Origin: JACVRW01 sp963813495
GTDB taxonomy: Bacteria; Actinomycetota; Thermoleophilia; Solirubrobacterales; Thermoleophilaceae
Direction: 5' to 3'
Length of the DNA: 64,000 nt
Assembly (NCBI GenBank): GCA_963813495.1
Contig: CAWEZC010000010.1
Coordinates: forward strand, 310,001 to 374,000
Below are positions 8,375 to 18,800 of this stretch, piece after piece. A program made the translations under genes and the position numbers. The first letter of the stretch is position 1; the number at the start of each line of letters is the position of its first letter. A model generated the notes under the pieces. The model made no database searches, was not told where the DNA came from, and saw nothing but the letters and a program-made list of their open reading frames with translations.

Positions 8375-9195
8375 CCGTCCTCCCGTGCGAGCCCCTCGAG
8401 GAATCGCTCCACTTCCTTTGGCGAGGCCAGCAGGTAGTCGGCGGCGGTGCCCCGCCCGGCCAGCTCCGGGTCAGCGGCATCTCCGACCAGGATGCCGACG
8501 CCTCGCCCGGCCAGCGCCTCGAAGGCGTCTTCATCGGTGATGTCGTCGCCCAGGTAGAACGGAATCACGTCGTCACCGTCGAGACCAAGCGCCTGGAGCA
8601 GATGGAGAACGGCCTTGCCCTTGTCCCAGTCGAGCTTGGGCTGGATCTCGTAGACCATCTTGCCCGGCGTGACCTTGAGCTCGTCGGCGTGCTCGGCCAA
8701 CACGGCGTCGACGGCCGCCGCTATCAGCGTCCGCTCCGCTTCGGCGACCAACCGGTAGTGGAGGGCGACCGAACGCCGCTTGGGCTCGATGAGGGCGCCC
8801 TCCACCGAGCCGATGTCCTTGCGCAGCCTCGCCGTGACACGTCCCATCAGCTCCTCGAAGCCGACACCCTCGGCGCGCTCGGTGGCGCCCCCGTCGGGGC
8901 TCCAGATGTCGAAGCCGTGGCTGCCGGCGACGACCAGATCGTCGATGCCCATCAGCTCCTGGACGACCCGCCGGTCACGACCGCTGACCACGCATACGGT
9001 GCAGCGGCCGGCCAGCCCCCGCACGGCGTCGCGCATGCTCGCGGAGATGAGCGCGTCCTCGGGCCGGTCGACGATCGGGGTCAGCGTCCCGTCGTAGTCG
9101 AGGAAGACGGCCGGGCGCCTCCCGGCCTGACGCTCTGCGAGCTGATCGGCGTCGGCGAGCGCGTGCGGCAGCCGGCGGATGTCGTCGGATTGCAC
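8371..9195 (-). CDS. otsB: trehalose-6-phosphate phosphatase
   Basis: The 274-residue HAD phosphatase has nucleophile Asp in FLDYDGTLTPIVDRPEDA, motif II CVVSGRDRR, the substrate-contact segment VAGSHGFDIWSPDG, and the acidic motif GDDITDEDAFEAL. These are diagnostic for OtsB. It removes phosphate from trehalose 6-phosphate. The GTG at 9195 is chosen because the upstream extension is not family-like, and a -10-like TACTTT (9203-9208 on this strand) lies just before it, suggesting a leaderless transcript. No otsA is present in the window. The stop overlaps the GH65 start. Confidence 0.92.
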   Translation of the reverse strand: MQSDDIRRLPHALADADQLAERQAGRRPAVFLDYDGTLTPIVDRPEDALISASMRDAVRGLAGRCTVCVVSGRDRRVVQELMGIDDLVVAGSHGFDIWSPDGGATERAEGVGFEELMGRVTARLRKDIGSVEGALIEPKRRSVALHYRLVAEAERTLIAAAVDAVLAEHADELKVTPGKMVYEIQPKLDWDKGKAVLHLLQALGLDGDDVIPFYLGDDITDEDAFEALAGRGVGILVGDAADPELAGRGTAADYLLASPKEVERFLEGLAREDG

Positions 9196-9256
9196 GCGAG
9201 ACAAAGTACGGCCACCGCGAGCGCCAGGCATCGGCGCTACGCCGCAGGGGGATTGT

Positions 9257-9270
9257 GGCCAACTACCCAC
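9257..9270. promoter_or_regulatory. recurring motif GGCCAACTACCCAC upstream of otsB
   Basis: The same 14-mer occurs upstream of gap at 44614-44627. It lies about 61-74 bases before the inferred otsB transcription start. It overlaps the 3' end of the phosphoesterase gene. Confidence 0.45.
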
Positions 9271-10033
9271 GGCCGCGCGGCGAGACCTCCACCACGAGCG
9301 CGGGGTCGAAGGCCTCGACCGGCTCGTGCGGGTAGCCCCGCGGGTTGCTGACGACATGGGTTCCGGCGACCTCGAGGTCGGCCGTCCGATGCGAATGGCC
9401 GTAGATCCACAGCGCCACGCGATCGCCCGCCATCAGCCCCGTGAGATCGCTGGCGAAGGCGCCGACCAACGCCCGATGCACGGGCGAGCTCGGCCGGGCG
9501 GGTACGAGCGGGGCGTGGTGCGTGATCACGACCGTCGGGCCGTCGTGCCGGACAGCCAGCCGCTCGCCGAGCCAGCGGCGGCTCGCTGCGTGCAGGGCGA
9601 GGGTGTCCTCGGGGCGCAGCGTCCGCCCCTCGTCGCTCGAGGTGATCAGCTCGTAGTCGTTGAGCAGGCGGCCGCATACCGCCATCGAGCGCTCCAGCTC
9701 CTCGCTCCCGGCGGCCAGGAAATCGCTCCACAGGGTGCAGCCGAGGAAGCGCACGCCGTCGAGCACGACCTCATCGTTCTCCAGCACCCGCACGGGGCTG
9801 CCGGCCGCTGCCGCGCGCAGCTCCCTGGTGAGCGCCGGGAGCGCATAGCGATAGTACTCGTGGTTGCCGGCCACGAACAGCACGGGCCGGTCTGCCGACC
9901 AGCGGCGCGCGAGGCGCACACCCTCGGTCCCGAGGCCGATGTCACCGGCGAGCACCACGGCTTCGGCGTCGACCATCGGGAATTCGAAGGCGCCGAACTC
10001 GACGTGAAGGTCGCTGATGACGTGCAGGCGCAC
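9263..10033 (-). CDS. calcineurin-like metallophosphoesterase
   Basis: The 256-residue protein has the metallophosphoesterase metal-binding motifs in order: SDLHVEFG, LAGDIGLG, VAGNHEYY, ITHHAPL and GHSHRTADL. The substrate cannot be named; many relatives are phosphodiesterases or Ser/Thr phosphatases. The GTG at 10033 is preferred to an upstream ATG because the first beta strand (VRLHVISD) begins there. A TAGCCT -10 element (10044-10049, this strand) stands immediately upstream, with the recurring motif at 10061-10074 over the -35 region. Confidence 0.88.
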   Translation of the reverse strand: MRLHVISDLHVEFGAFEFPMVDAEAVVLAGDIGLGTEGVRLARRWSADRPVLFVAGNHEYYRYALPALTRELRAAAAGSPVRVLENDEVVLDGVRFLGCTLWSDFLAAGSEELERSMAVCGRLLNDYELITSSDEGRTLRPEDTLALHAASRRWLGERLAVRHDGPTVVITHHAPLVPARPSSPVHRALVGAFASDLTGLMAGDRVALWIYGHSHRTADLEVAGTHVVSNPRGYPHEPVEAFDPALVVEVSPRGRG

Positions 10034-10060
10034 TGGCTCGAGCAGGCTACCCGCCCGAGT

Positions 10061-10074
10061 CCGTAGTTCTCCGC
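10061..10074. promoter_or_regulatory. recurring motif CCGTAGTTCTCCGC
   Basis: This is identical to the 3008-3021 site on the other strand. It lies between the divergent phosphoesterase and the FadF-type gene, about 82 bases upstream of the latter. Confidence 0.5.
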
Positions 10075-10155
10075 CTCTGCGCAGCGGCACGCTGCGGTTG
10101 AGACGTTCACCTTGGCGTCATAGGGTTGAGCCGGTGACGAGAAGGCGTGGGCGGC

Positions 10156-12228
10156 ATGAGTGAGGTCGTCTTCCCGATCCTCTGGGGGATCGGGATGCTG
10201 GTGTTCGCGGGAATCATGGCCGTCAAGGCGCGGCTCTTGTTCCGCTCGCGTCCGGCGGCGCGCCTCGATCGGATCCCGGAGCGGATCTGGCGGACGACCA
10301 CCTATGGGCTCGGCCAGAAGAAGTTCCTCTCCGGCGAGCAGCCGTCGGGGATCATGCACGCGCTCGTCTTCTGGGGCTTCGTCGTCCTGATGCTCCAGGT
10401 GATCATTCTCTTCGGCCGCGCGTTCGATGCGGACTGGAGCATTCCCGGGTTCGGGCCGGACCAGGTGCTCGGCCCGCCGTTCTTCCTCGCCCGCGATCTG
10501 CTCGAGCTGGTCGTGATCGTCGGCGTCGCCTACATGCTCTACCGGCGCGTGGTCCTCCACACCCCACGGCTGTTCGGGCTCGGCCGCGCCGAGCAGCGCT
10601 ACCGCGATGCCCCCCACTGGGAGGGCGTCCTGATCCTCATCTTCATCCTGCTGATCATGCTCGGCGGGCTGCTGTACGACGCAGGCCGCCTCGTCGCGGA
10701 CGACATCCAGGGCAACGAGCGCGACTTCGCGCCGTTCGCCGCGCTGGCGGCCGCCGCGCTCGGCGGCCTCAGTCGCTCGGCGGCGAACACCGTCAGCGAG
10801 GTCGGATGGTGGATGCACTGCGTGACGATCCTCGTGTTCCTATGCATGTTGCCGCTCTCAAAGCACTTTCACATCATCACCGGGATCCCGAATGTGTTCT
10901 TCGGCAAGCTTCCGCCGCGATCCGAGGAACGGCCGCTCGCGATCACGCACGTACCCGCCGCCCCGGTGGCCGCGCTGGACGCGCCTCCCGAGGGACAGCC
11001 CGGGGTGGCCTCGCTCGCTGACGTCAGCTGGAAGCAGGTGCTCGACGCCTTCTCCTGCACGGAGTGCGGTCGCTGCACGGCGGTCTGCCCAGCGACCGCG
11101 AGCGGTACCCTGCTGGCGCCGCGCCAGGTGATCCTCGACATCCGCGACCGCCTCTACGACCACCCGGACGAGCAGCGCAACAGCGACGGTGAGGCTGAGC
11201 CCCTGATCTCCGCGGAGGCCCTGTGGGCGTGCACGACCTGCATGGCCTGCGTCGAGGCGTGCCCGGTTGGGATCGAACACGTGCCGACCATCGTCGACAT
11301 GCGCCGCAACCTGGTCCTCGAGGGCGAGCTCGATCCGCTCCTGCAGCAGACGCTCGAGAACTACGGCACCCAGGGCAACTCATACGGCAAGTCGGCGCGC
11401 ATGCGGGCCCGCTGGGCCAAGAGCCTCGATTTCAAGATCCCGGACGCGCGCAAGGAGCCCGTGGAGTACGTGTGGTTCGTGGGTGACTTCGCCTCCTTCG
11501 ACGAGCGTGTGCAGCTTGCCTCGCAGAGCGTCGCGCGGATCCTGCACGATGCCGGCGTGTCGTTCGGGCTGCTCTACGAGGGCGAGCGCAACTCGGGCAA
11601 CGACGTGCGCAGGATCGGCGAAGAGGGCCTGTTCGAGATGCTCGTCGAGCAGAACATGGGCGTGTTCGCCGAAGCGGAGTTCGAGGCGATCTTCACAACC
11701 GACCCGCACTCGCTGAATGCGCTGCGAAACGAGTATCCGAAGTACGGGCTCGACAAGCCGGTCTACCACTACACGGAGCTGCTCGCCGACCTGGTGGCGC
11801 AGGGCGTGATCTCGCTGCGCACCCCGCTCACCGGGACGCGCGTGACCTACCACGATCCCTGCTATCTCGCGCGCTACAACCGGATCACGGAGGCGCCGCG
11901 CGCGCTTATCGAGGCGACCGGCGCCGAGCTCGTGGAGATGCCGCGCCACGGAACGAACACCTTCTGCTGCGGCGCCGGGGGCGGCCGGATCTGGATGATG
12001 GACGACGACTCCACCGAGGAACGGCCGAGCGAGCAGCGAATCCGCGAGGCGCAGGCCGTGGGCGGCATCGACTACTTCCTCGTCAGCTGCCCGAAGGACC
12101 TTGCGATGTACTCGGACGCCGTAAAGGTCGTGGGCGCCGAGTTCGAGGTTGCGGAGCTCACGGCGCTGATCGAGCGGGCACTCCAGCAGGCCGAACCGCT
12201 GCAGCCGGACGGCGCGGGGGCGGTCTAG
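10156..12228 (+). CDS. FadF-type membrane Fe-S electron-transfer protein (ETF:quinone reductase-like)
   Basis: The 690-residue protein has an N-terminal membrane part with about five helices and His residues, like the nitrate reductase gamma cytochrome b fold (PSGIMHALVFWGFVVLML, HWEGVLILIFILLIMLGG, WWMHCVTILVFLCMLPLSKHFH). Two [4Fe-4S] motifs follow (CTECGRCTAVCP near 300, CTTCMACVEACP near 363). A heterodisulfide-reductase CCG-type domain closes it (CYLARYN, FCCGAGGGRIWMM). Relatives accept electrons from ETF and pass them to quinone. The convergent etfBA genes and the acyl-CoA dehydrogenase support that role. The ATG at 10156 has AGAAGG at suitable spacing. Confidence 0.85.
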   Translation: MSEVVFPILWGIGMLVFAGIMAVKARLLFRSRPAARLDRIPERIWRTTTYGLGQKKFLSGEQPSGIMHALVFWGFVVLMLQVIILFGRAFDADWSIPGFGPDQVLGPPFFLARDLLELVVIVGVAYMLYRRVVLHTPRLFGLGRAEQRYRDAPHWEGVLILIFILLIMLGGLLYDAGRLVADDIQGNERDFAPFAALAAAALGGLSRSAANTVSEVGWWMHCVTILVFLCMLPLSKHFHIITGIPNVFFGKLPPRSEERPLAITHVPAAPVAALDAPPEGQPGVASLADVSWKQVLDAFSCTECGRCTAVCPATASGTLLAPRQVILDIRDRLYDHPDEQRNSDGEAEPLISAEALWACTTCMACVEACPVGIEHVPTIVDMRRNLVLEGELDPLLQQTLENYGTQGNSYGKSARMRARWAKSLDFKIPDARKEPVEYVWFVGDFASFDERVQLASQSVARILHDAGVSFGLLYEGERNSGNDVRRIGEEGLFEMLVEQNMGVFAEAEFEAIFTTDPHSLNALRNEYPKYGLDKPVYHYTELLADLVAQGVISLRTPLTGTRVTYHDPCYLARYNRITEAPRALIEATGAELVEMPRHGTNTFCCGAGGGRIWMMDDDSTEERPSEQRIREAQAVGGIDYFLVSCPKDLAMYSDAVKVVGAEFEVAELTALIERALQQAEPLQPDGAGAV

Positions 12229-12246
12229 CCCGAAGGGCCGCGGCCC

Positions 12247-13185
12247 TCAGTCGCCGATCAGGTTCGTCAGCTCGTCAGCGACGTCGAACAGGTCGGCGAC
12301 CACCCCGTAGTGGGCGATGTTGAAGATCGCCGCCGAGGGATCCGAGTTGATCGCGACGATCAGCTCAGCCCCCTGCATGCCCTCGACATGCTCCGGCGCA
12401 CCCGAGACTCCGAGCGACAGGTACAGCTTCGGCCGCACCTTGGCGCCCGACTTCCCCACCTGTCGCACCTTGGGCAGCCACCCCGAATCGATCACCGGCC
12501 GCGACGCTCCCAGCTCGGCGCCCAGGGCGTCGGCCAGATCCTCCGCGACCGGGATGTTGTCGGCGCCCCCGATGCCACGGCCAACGCAGACGATCCGGTC
12601 CGCCTTCGTCAGGTCGACCCCCTCGTCCGGAAGTTCGACGGGCTCGATGAACGACGTCCTCAGGTTGTCCAGCTCGGCAGGTGACGCGAGCTGTACGCGC
12701 TCGCCACGCCCGGCGCCCTGCGGCTCCTCGAGCAGGGCTGTGCTGTTGATGGCGAACACCGCCGGCAGCGGAGTGCGTGCGGTGGCCTCGAGCTGACCTC
12801 CGTAGAGCCCGCTGATCGACTGCGCCTCTCCGCCCTCCACCTCCAGTCCGACGCAGAAGCCCACGAAGGGAAGGTCTGTCGCCGCGGCGGCCGCGGCAGC
12901 GAGGTCGTAGCCGGAGGTGGTGTTCTCGAGCACCACGAGGTCGGGCGAGCGCTCCCTGATCGCCGCCGCGATCACCGCCTGGTGCGCCTCCGGCAGGTAG
13001 GGGGAGAGCGCCGGGTGGGTGGCTTCGAGGACCACGTCGGCCGCGCTCAGACCCTCTCCGTCCGACGACTCGCCTCCGGCCACGAGCGCCACCAGGGCGC
13101 CGCCGGCCGCGTCTGCCAGCGGCCGTGCGAACGCTAGAAGCCGCTCGTTGACCTGTGATTCAACGTAGACGAGGACGTCGCCCAT
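12247..13185 (-). CDS. etfA: electron transfer flavoprotein alpha subunit
   Basis: The 312-residue protein has the ETF alpha N-terminal nucleotide-like domain (VLVYVESQVNERLL, LVVLENTTSGYDLAAAAAA) and the C-terminal FAD domain (DRIVCVGRGIG, LGASRPVIDSGWLPKVRQVG, YLSLGVSGAPEHVEGM, AINSDPSAAIFNIAHYG). It pairs with EtfB to carry electrons from acyl-CoA dehydrogenases to the membrane quinone reductase. Its ATG shares one base with the etfB TGA (TGATG), so translation is coupled. A 12-base palindrome GGGCCGCGGCCC separates its end from the convergent FadF-type gene. Confidence 0.96.
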   Translation of the reverse strand: MGDVLVYVESQVNERLLAFARPLADAAGGALVALVAGGESSDGEGLSAADVVLEATHPALSPYLPEAHQAVIAAAIRERSPDLVVLENTTSGYDLAAAAAAATDLPFVGFCVGLEVEGGEAQSISGLYGGQLEATARTPLPAVFAINSTALLEEPQGAGRGERVQLASPAELDNLRTSFIEPVELPDEGVDLTKADRIVCVGRGIGGADNIPVAEDLADALGAELGASRPVIDSGWLPKVRQVGKSGAKVRPKLYLSLGVSGAPEHVEGMQGAELIVAINSDPSAAIFNIAHYGVVADLFDVADELTNLIGD

Positions 13186-13955
13186 CAGCCCACCAGAGCT
13201 CCTCGTTCGCGCAGCACCGCCACGAGCCGCTCGGCCGCCTCTTCGGCATCACCCTCAATCATCGTCGCGTGCGCCTGCGGGATAGGACGAGCCATCGCTG
13301 TGAGCGTCGATGCCGCGGCGGGCGCCGAGACGCTGACGTTCAGCGCCTCGGGATCAGCCTCGGTCATGGCCTGGCGAAGCCTGGCCATCGCCACGTAGCG
13401 GGGCGGGGAGCTTGCGGACTGCACGCCGACGACAGCCGGCAGTTGGAGGCCCAGCACCGCGAGCCGCCCACCGGCGTACTCCTGCGTGACGCGCGCGGAT
13501 CCATCGGCCAGGCTGACTCCGACGACGACGTTTGCCTGGGGCCAGCCGAGCATCGTGGCGAGCAGGGGCGCCGTCTGACCGAACACGTCGGACGGCGCCT
13601 GGACGCCGGTCAGCACGATGTCGGGAGCCAACTTACGGAACGCCTCGGCGAAGGCGAGCGCCCCCGTCCGCGAGTCGTACGCGTCGATCTCGCCGGCTTC
13701 CACCACCACCACCCGGTCCGCCCCACGCGCATACGCCAGGCGAAGCGCCTGCTCGATCCCTTCCGACCGCAGCCCCACGGCCGTGACGGTGGCGCCCGTG
13801 GCCTCCTTGATCAGCACCGCCTCCTCGAGCGCCTGGTCGTCGAACTCGTTGATGACCATGTCGACGAGCTCACGATCGACGTCCGTGCCGCTGTCATCGA
13901 CCTCGAGCTCGTCACCAGCCTTCGGCATCAGTCGTACCGCGACCGCGATGTTCAT
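13185..13955 (-). CDS. etfB: electron transfer flavoprotein beta subunit
   Basis: The 256-residue protein matches EtfB: IAVAVRLMPKAGDE at the start, NEFDDQALEEAVLIKEATGATVTAVGL, ADRVVVVEAGE, and VLTGVQAPSDVFGQTAPLLATMLGWPQ, the AMP/adenine-binding region. It forms the ETF heterodimer with the downstream etfA product. It is divergent from the acyl-CoA dehydrogenase gene, and the shared 200-base region holds a copy of the recurring motif. Confidence 0.96.
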   Translation of the reverse strand: MNIAVAVRLMPKAGDELEVDDSGTDVDRELVDMVINEFDDQALEEAVLIKEATGATVTAVGLRSEGIEQALRLAYARGADRVVVVEAGEIDAYDSRTGALAFAEAFRKLAPDIVLTGVQAPSDVFGQTAPLLATMLGWPQANVVVGVSLADGSARVTQEYAGGRLAVLGLQLPAVVGVQSASSPPRYVAMARLRQAMTEADPEALNVSVSAPAAASTLTAMARPIPQAHATMIEGDAEEAAERLVAVLRERGALVG

Positions 13956-14057
13956 CGCCGCCCGCTCGCAAGGCGAAGATCCAACTCCGTCCGCTCGGGC
14001 CAGCTCCGGAAAGGTGGCATGCGCGAGACCTTAAAGCGAGAGCCAGGCCGCGGGATC

Positions 14058-14091
14058 AGTAGTTTGCCCACTCATCCTCGGGGTCTAGGCC
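14058..14091 (+). promoter_or_regulatory. AGTAGTTTGCCCAC motif and TAGGCC -10-like element
   Basis: The site at 14058-14071 reads AAACTACT on the reverse strand, sharing the AACTAC core of the recurring motif. A TAGGCC hexamer at 14086-14091 could be a -10 element for the acyl-CoA dehydrogenase operon. Confidence 0.35.
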
Positions 14092-14156
14092 CGATGGCGG
14101 GGCCGTCGTGAGGTGGCAGGCTGACCGGCGGGCTATCGAGGAGAAGGAGCTGTCTC

Positions 14157-15812
14157 ATGGCGAACGAGGTCAACGCTGAGACGTTGAACGTGGCGCTCAA
14201 GTCGATTGATGAGTTCGCGGCGGCCGAGCTTCCGGATTCGCTCTTGATCGAGCTCGATGAGCGCGACGAGTTCCCGGAGGAGCTGGTGCGCCGGATGTCG
14301 TCGGGTGAGGAGCTGGGTATCCAGCTGCTGTTCGTGCCGTACGAGTATGGGGGCATGGGAGGCGGCGCGTTCGACGTGTATCGCGTCTGCGAGCGGATGG
14401 CTGCGATCGACCTGGGACTTGCGACGTCGGAGCTAGCAACGTTCCTCGGTAGCGACCCGATCAGGGTCGGCGGGACCGACGACCAGAAGAGCAAGTACAT
14501 GGGCCGGATCGCCAAGGAGGGGGTCCTGTTCGCCTACGGCGCCACCGAGCCCGAGGCGGGCAGCGACCTCGGTGCGCTCAAGACGACGGCGGAGCGGATC
14601 AGCGACAACGGCTCGACGACCGGCTATCGCATAAGCGGCGTCAAGCAGTGGATCAGCAACGGCGGCGTGGCGGACCTCTACACGATCCTGGCGCTCGCAC
14701 CCGACGGGCCGAGCTGGTTCGTTGTCGAGTCGGGTACCGAGGGCTTCAGTCACGGAAAGCACGAGGACAAGCACGGCATCCGGCTGAGCAACACGGCCGC
14801 CCTCTTTCTCGACAACGTCTACGTCGCCGCCGATGGGCTGGTCGGGGGCGTCGAGGGACAGGGTCTCGTCCAGGCCCAGCAGGTGTTCGGCTACACCAGG
14901 TTGATGGTGGCTGCGTTCGGGCTGGGCGCGGGGTGGGAGGCACTCGACCGCGCGATCCCCTACTCGAAAAAGCGGGTCCAGGCCGGCGGGCCGCTCTCCG
15001 AGAAGGAGGGCTACACGCACAAGCTGATCGTCCCGCACGCGATCGCGCTCGAAGCGTCGCGCGCGGCGATCGAGGAGACCGCCGAGCGGCTGGACGCGGG
15101 CGAGGGCCATCTCCTGATCGAGGGGGCGATCGCCAAGTACCTCGCAACCGAGGCCGGGGACGCGGCGGCCGACGCGGCGATCCAGGCTCATGGGGGCTAC
15201 GGCTACACGCACGACTACATGGTCGAGAAGATCAAGCGCGACGTCCGCATCACCCGGATCTATGAGGGCACCTCGGAGATCATGGAGATGACGATCGCGC
15301 GGGGGCGCTGGCAGGAGCACCTGAAATCGAGCGGCGACTACTACCACGCGAGTGCCCGTGAGCTCGAGGCGCTCCACACCACCTATCCCACCGTCGGCGC
15401 GAACTTCGCCGCGCTCGCCCACCACGCACTCGGGGAGCTGCTCGAGCAGTGCCGTGTCGGGAAGCTGACCCGTCACCAGCACATCCTGTTTCGGCTGGGA
15501 GCCTTGATCGCTCAGGGCGAGGGCGCCGCTGCGCTCGCCAGGCGAGCTCAGCGAGCTGCGGACAAGCAGCTCAATCCGAAGGGGTCGAAGCGCCTCAAGC
15601 CAGCGGCGCTCGCCGCCGCGAGCCGCGTGTACGCGCGCGACGCGGCCCTTGACATCGCCACCGAGGCCGTCCGCCTGGTGGGGGGAGCCGACGGCCAGCT
15701 CGGAGAGCTCGAGCAGCGTCTCGGCCTCACCTCGATCAATCGCGCTCAGGCCGGACGGCTCGCTGACCTCGCGGAGGTCAAGGAGGCGGTCTATGGGCGC
15801 ATGCGACCCTGA
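14157..15812 (+). CDS. acyl-CoA dehydrogenase
   Basis: The 551-residue protein has a typical ACAD core: FAYGATEPEAGSDLGALKT (FAD/substrate loop), YRISGVKQWISNGGVAD, GYTRLMVAAFGLGAGWEALDRAIPYSKKRVQ, QAHGGYGYTHDYMVEKIKRDVRITRIYEGTSEIM, where the Glu of YEGTSEIM is in the usual catalytic-base position. A C-terminal extension of about 150 residues makes it longer than the classic 380-residue enzymes. GAGAAGGAGC precedes the ATG. Only 30 bases separate it from the megasynthase gene, so it is probably the first gene of the lipid operon. It would desaturate an acyl-CoA and pass electrons to ETF. Confidence 0.93.
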   Translation: MANEVNAETLNVALKSIDEFAAAELPDSLLIELDERDEFPEELVRRMSSGEELGIQLLFVPYEYGGMGGGAFDVYRVCERMAAIDLGLATSELATFLGSDPIRVGGTDDQKSKYMGRIAKEGVLFAYGATEPEAGSDLGALKTTAERISDNGSTTGYRISGVKQWISNGGVADLYTILALAPDGPSWFVVESGTEGFSHGKHEDKHGIRLSNTAALFLDNVYVAADGLVGGVEGQGLVQAQQVFGYTRLMVAAFGLGAGWEALDRAIPYSKKRVQAGGPLSEKEGYTHKLIVPHAIALEASRAAIEETAERLDAGEGHLLIEGAIAKYLATEAGDAAADAAIQAHGGYGYTHDYMVEKIKRDVRITRIYEGTSEIMEMTIARGRWQEHLKSSGDYYHASARELEALHTTYPTVGANFAALAHHALGELLEQCRVGKLTRHQHILFRLGALIAQGEGAAALARRAQRAADKQLNPKGSKRLKPAALAAASRVYARDAALDIATEAVRLVGGADGQLGELEQRLGLTSINRAQAGRLADLAEVKEAVYGRMRP

Positions 15813-15842
15813 CCCGGAGATTCGACCAGAGGCTGATCTGAA

Positions 15843-18800
15843 ATGCCCGATTCCCTAGACCACGCCGCCGCGATCGTTGGCGTGAGCGCGATCCTGCCCG
15901 ATGCCCCGGACGCCGCGACGTTCTGGGACAACGTGACCACCGGCCGCTACTCGATCAGCGAGGTCGACCCCGAGCGCTGGGACCCGGCGCTGTACTACGA
16001 CCCGGACTCTCAGGCTCCGGAGAAGACCTACTCGAAGATCGGCGGCTGGGTGCGCGAGTGGGAGTGGGACCCGCTCGCCTGGCACCTGCCCATCCCGCCG
16101 AAGGTGGCGGACGGCATGGACGAGGGCCAGAAATGGGCGGTCGCCTGCACGCGCATGGCGCTGGCTGACTACGGATGGCCCGAGCGGGAGCTGGACCTGG
16201 AGCACACCGCGGTGATCCTCGGCAACGCAATGGGCGGCGAGAAGCACTACCTGACCACGCTGCGCATCACCTTCCCCGAGCTGGCGCGCGAGCTGGAGCG
16301 CGCTGAGAGCTTCGCCGCGCTGCCCGCCGAGGTCCGGGCGACGATGGCGCGCGAGCTGAAGACGAACATGGAAGCCTGGCTGCCGGAGATCACCGAGGAC
16401 ACCATGCCCGGCGAGCTGGCCAACTGCGCCGCCGGCCGGATTGCCAACCTCTTCAATTTCCACGGGCCCAACTTCACCGTGGACGCCGCGTGCGCGTCAG
16501 CGTTGGCGGCCTTGGACGCGGCGGTCGAGGGGCTGCGCGAGCGCGAGTTCGACGTGGCGATCGTCGGCGGGGTCGACCGCAACATGGGTGTCTCGAGCTT
16601 CGTCAAGTTCTGCGCGATCGGCGCGCTCTCGCCGACGGGCACGCGGCCGTACGCAGATGGCGCCGACGGCTTCGTCATGGGTGAGGGCGCCGGCCTGTTC
16701 GTGCTCAAGCGGCTCGCCGACGCTGAGCGCGACGGCGACCGAATCTACGCGGTCGTGCGCGGCGTCGGAGGGGCAAGCGACGGCAAGGGCAAGGGCATCA
16801 CCGCGCCCAACCCGATCGGCCAGCGCCTCGCGGTGGAGCGCGCGTGGCGTAGTGCGGGCCTGTCGCCCGCGGAGTGCACGCTCGTGGAGGGCCACGGGAC
16901 GTCCACGCGCGTGGGCGACGTCGTCGAGGTGGGCAGCCTCATCGATGCCTTCGCGGGCGCGAAGCTCGACTCCGGCTCGGTCGCGCTGGGGTCCGTGAAG
17001 TCGAACATCGGCCACCTGAAAGGAGCCGCGGGGGCGGCGGGCATCCTCAAGACCGCGCTCGCCCTGCACCACAAGGTGCTGCCGCCGAGCCTGAACTTCG
17101 AGCGGCCCAACCCGAACGTGGACTGGTCGGCCTCTCCGTTCGCGGTCAACACCGAGCTGCGCGACTGGGAGGTCCCCCAGGGCCAGGCCCGCGTCGCAGG
17201 CGTGAGCGCCTTCGGATTCGGCGGTACCAACTTCCACATCGTCATGGAGGAACACGTGCCCGGACGACTGAGTTCCAACGGCCACAGCTCGATCGCCGTG
17301 CCGGCCAACGTGCCGGCGGCGGCCTCGCCATCCCGCGCCCCTGCCGCGCCCACCACCGGCAAGGCGCCGCTGCGCGGTGCGCTCGTGATCGGCGCCGCCG
17401 ACGAGGTCTCGCTGGCCAACGAGCTGCGCACCGCGTTGGCCGAGGCGCGCCAGGGGCGCCACCTCGACCCCGCGCCGCCGAGCGCTGCGGCGCTGCGCTC
17501 GCCCGAGCGGATCGCGATCGACTACGCCGACGGCGACGAGCTGGTGGCCAAGGCCGAGATCACGCTGCGCGCCCTACAGGGGGGCAACCCCGCATCCTGG
17601 CCGGCGCTGCGCGCGCGCGGCATCTTCCGCGGCAGCGGAGCGCCGGGCAAGGTGGCCTTCCTGTACACGGGTCAGGGCTCGCAGTACGCCAACATGCTCG
17701 CCGACCTTCGCGGTCGTGAGCCGGTCGTGGCCGAGATCTTCGACGAGGCTGACGCGATCATGACCCCGCTGCTGGAGGGGCGCCGCCTGTCTGACATCAT
17801 CTTCGCCGATCCAGCCGACGCGGACGCGGTCGCGCGCGCCGAGGAGGAGCTGCGCCGCACGGAGATCACCCAGCCCGCGGTGCTCACCGTGGACATGGCG
17901 CTCACGCGCCTGCTCGGCGCGTATGGGATCGGTCCGGACATCGTCATGGGGCACTCGCTGGGCGAGTACGGCGCGCTGGTCGAGGCGGGAGCGATGTCGT
18001 TTGATGCGGCGCTCGAGGCGGTGAGCGCGCGCGGGCATGGGATGGCGAGCCTGGAGCTCGAGGACCCCGGCGCGATGGCCGCGGTAATGGCCCCGGTCGA
18101 GGATGTCGAGGAGATCGTGGCGGAGACCGACGGCTACGTCGTGCTCGCCAACGTCAACTCGACCCACCAGGTCGTCCTCGGCGGCGCCTCCGCGGCCGTC
18201 GGTACGGTCGTCGCGGCGCTGCAGGAGCGCGGGCACCAAGCGATCCCGCTGCCGGTCAGCCACGCGTTCCACACCGAGATCGTGGCCCCCGCAAGCGAAC
18301 CGCTGCGGGCGGCGCTCAAACGGCTCGGGCTGCGCGCGCCGCAGCTGCCGATCGTGGCCAATGTCAACGGCGAGCTCTACCCGTCCGGGGAGGGCGTGGA
18401 GGAGCAGATGGTCGACATCCTGGGCCGCCAGGTGGCCTCCCCCGTGCAGTTCGTCAAGGGCCTGCGGACGCTCTACGACGCGGGCGCGCGGGTCTTCGTG
18501 GAGGTTGGTCCCAAGCACGCGCTGCGGGGCTTCGCGGCCGATGTGCTGGGCGAGGACAAGGTGATGGCCCTGGCCTCGAACCACCCGAAGCTCGGCGACG
18601 TCCCGTCCTTCAACACCGCGCTGTGCGGCCTCTACGCCTCGGGCCTGGGGGCGGGGATGGAGCCACTCCCGCGCGAGGCCGCCGCGCTGGGCGCGGCCGC
18701 GACGGCGCAGCCGCGCTTCCCGGCGATGCCGGCGGCAGCTCCGGCCGAGGCCCCGCCCGCCGCGGTCCCGACCCCCGCGGCGGCCGGAGCCCCCGCGCCG

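Noticed and set aside
11348..11361. GAGAACTACGGC inside the FadF-type gene as a further regulatory site
   Set aside because: It encodes Glu-Asn-Tyr-Gly in a conserved frame and is explained by codon choice.
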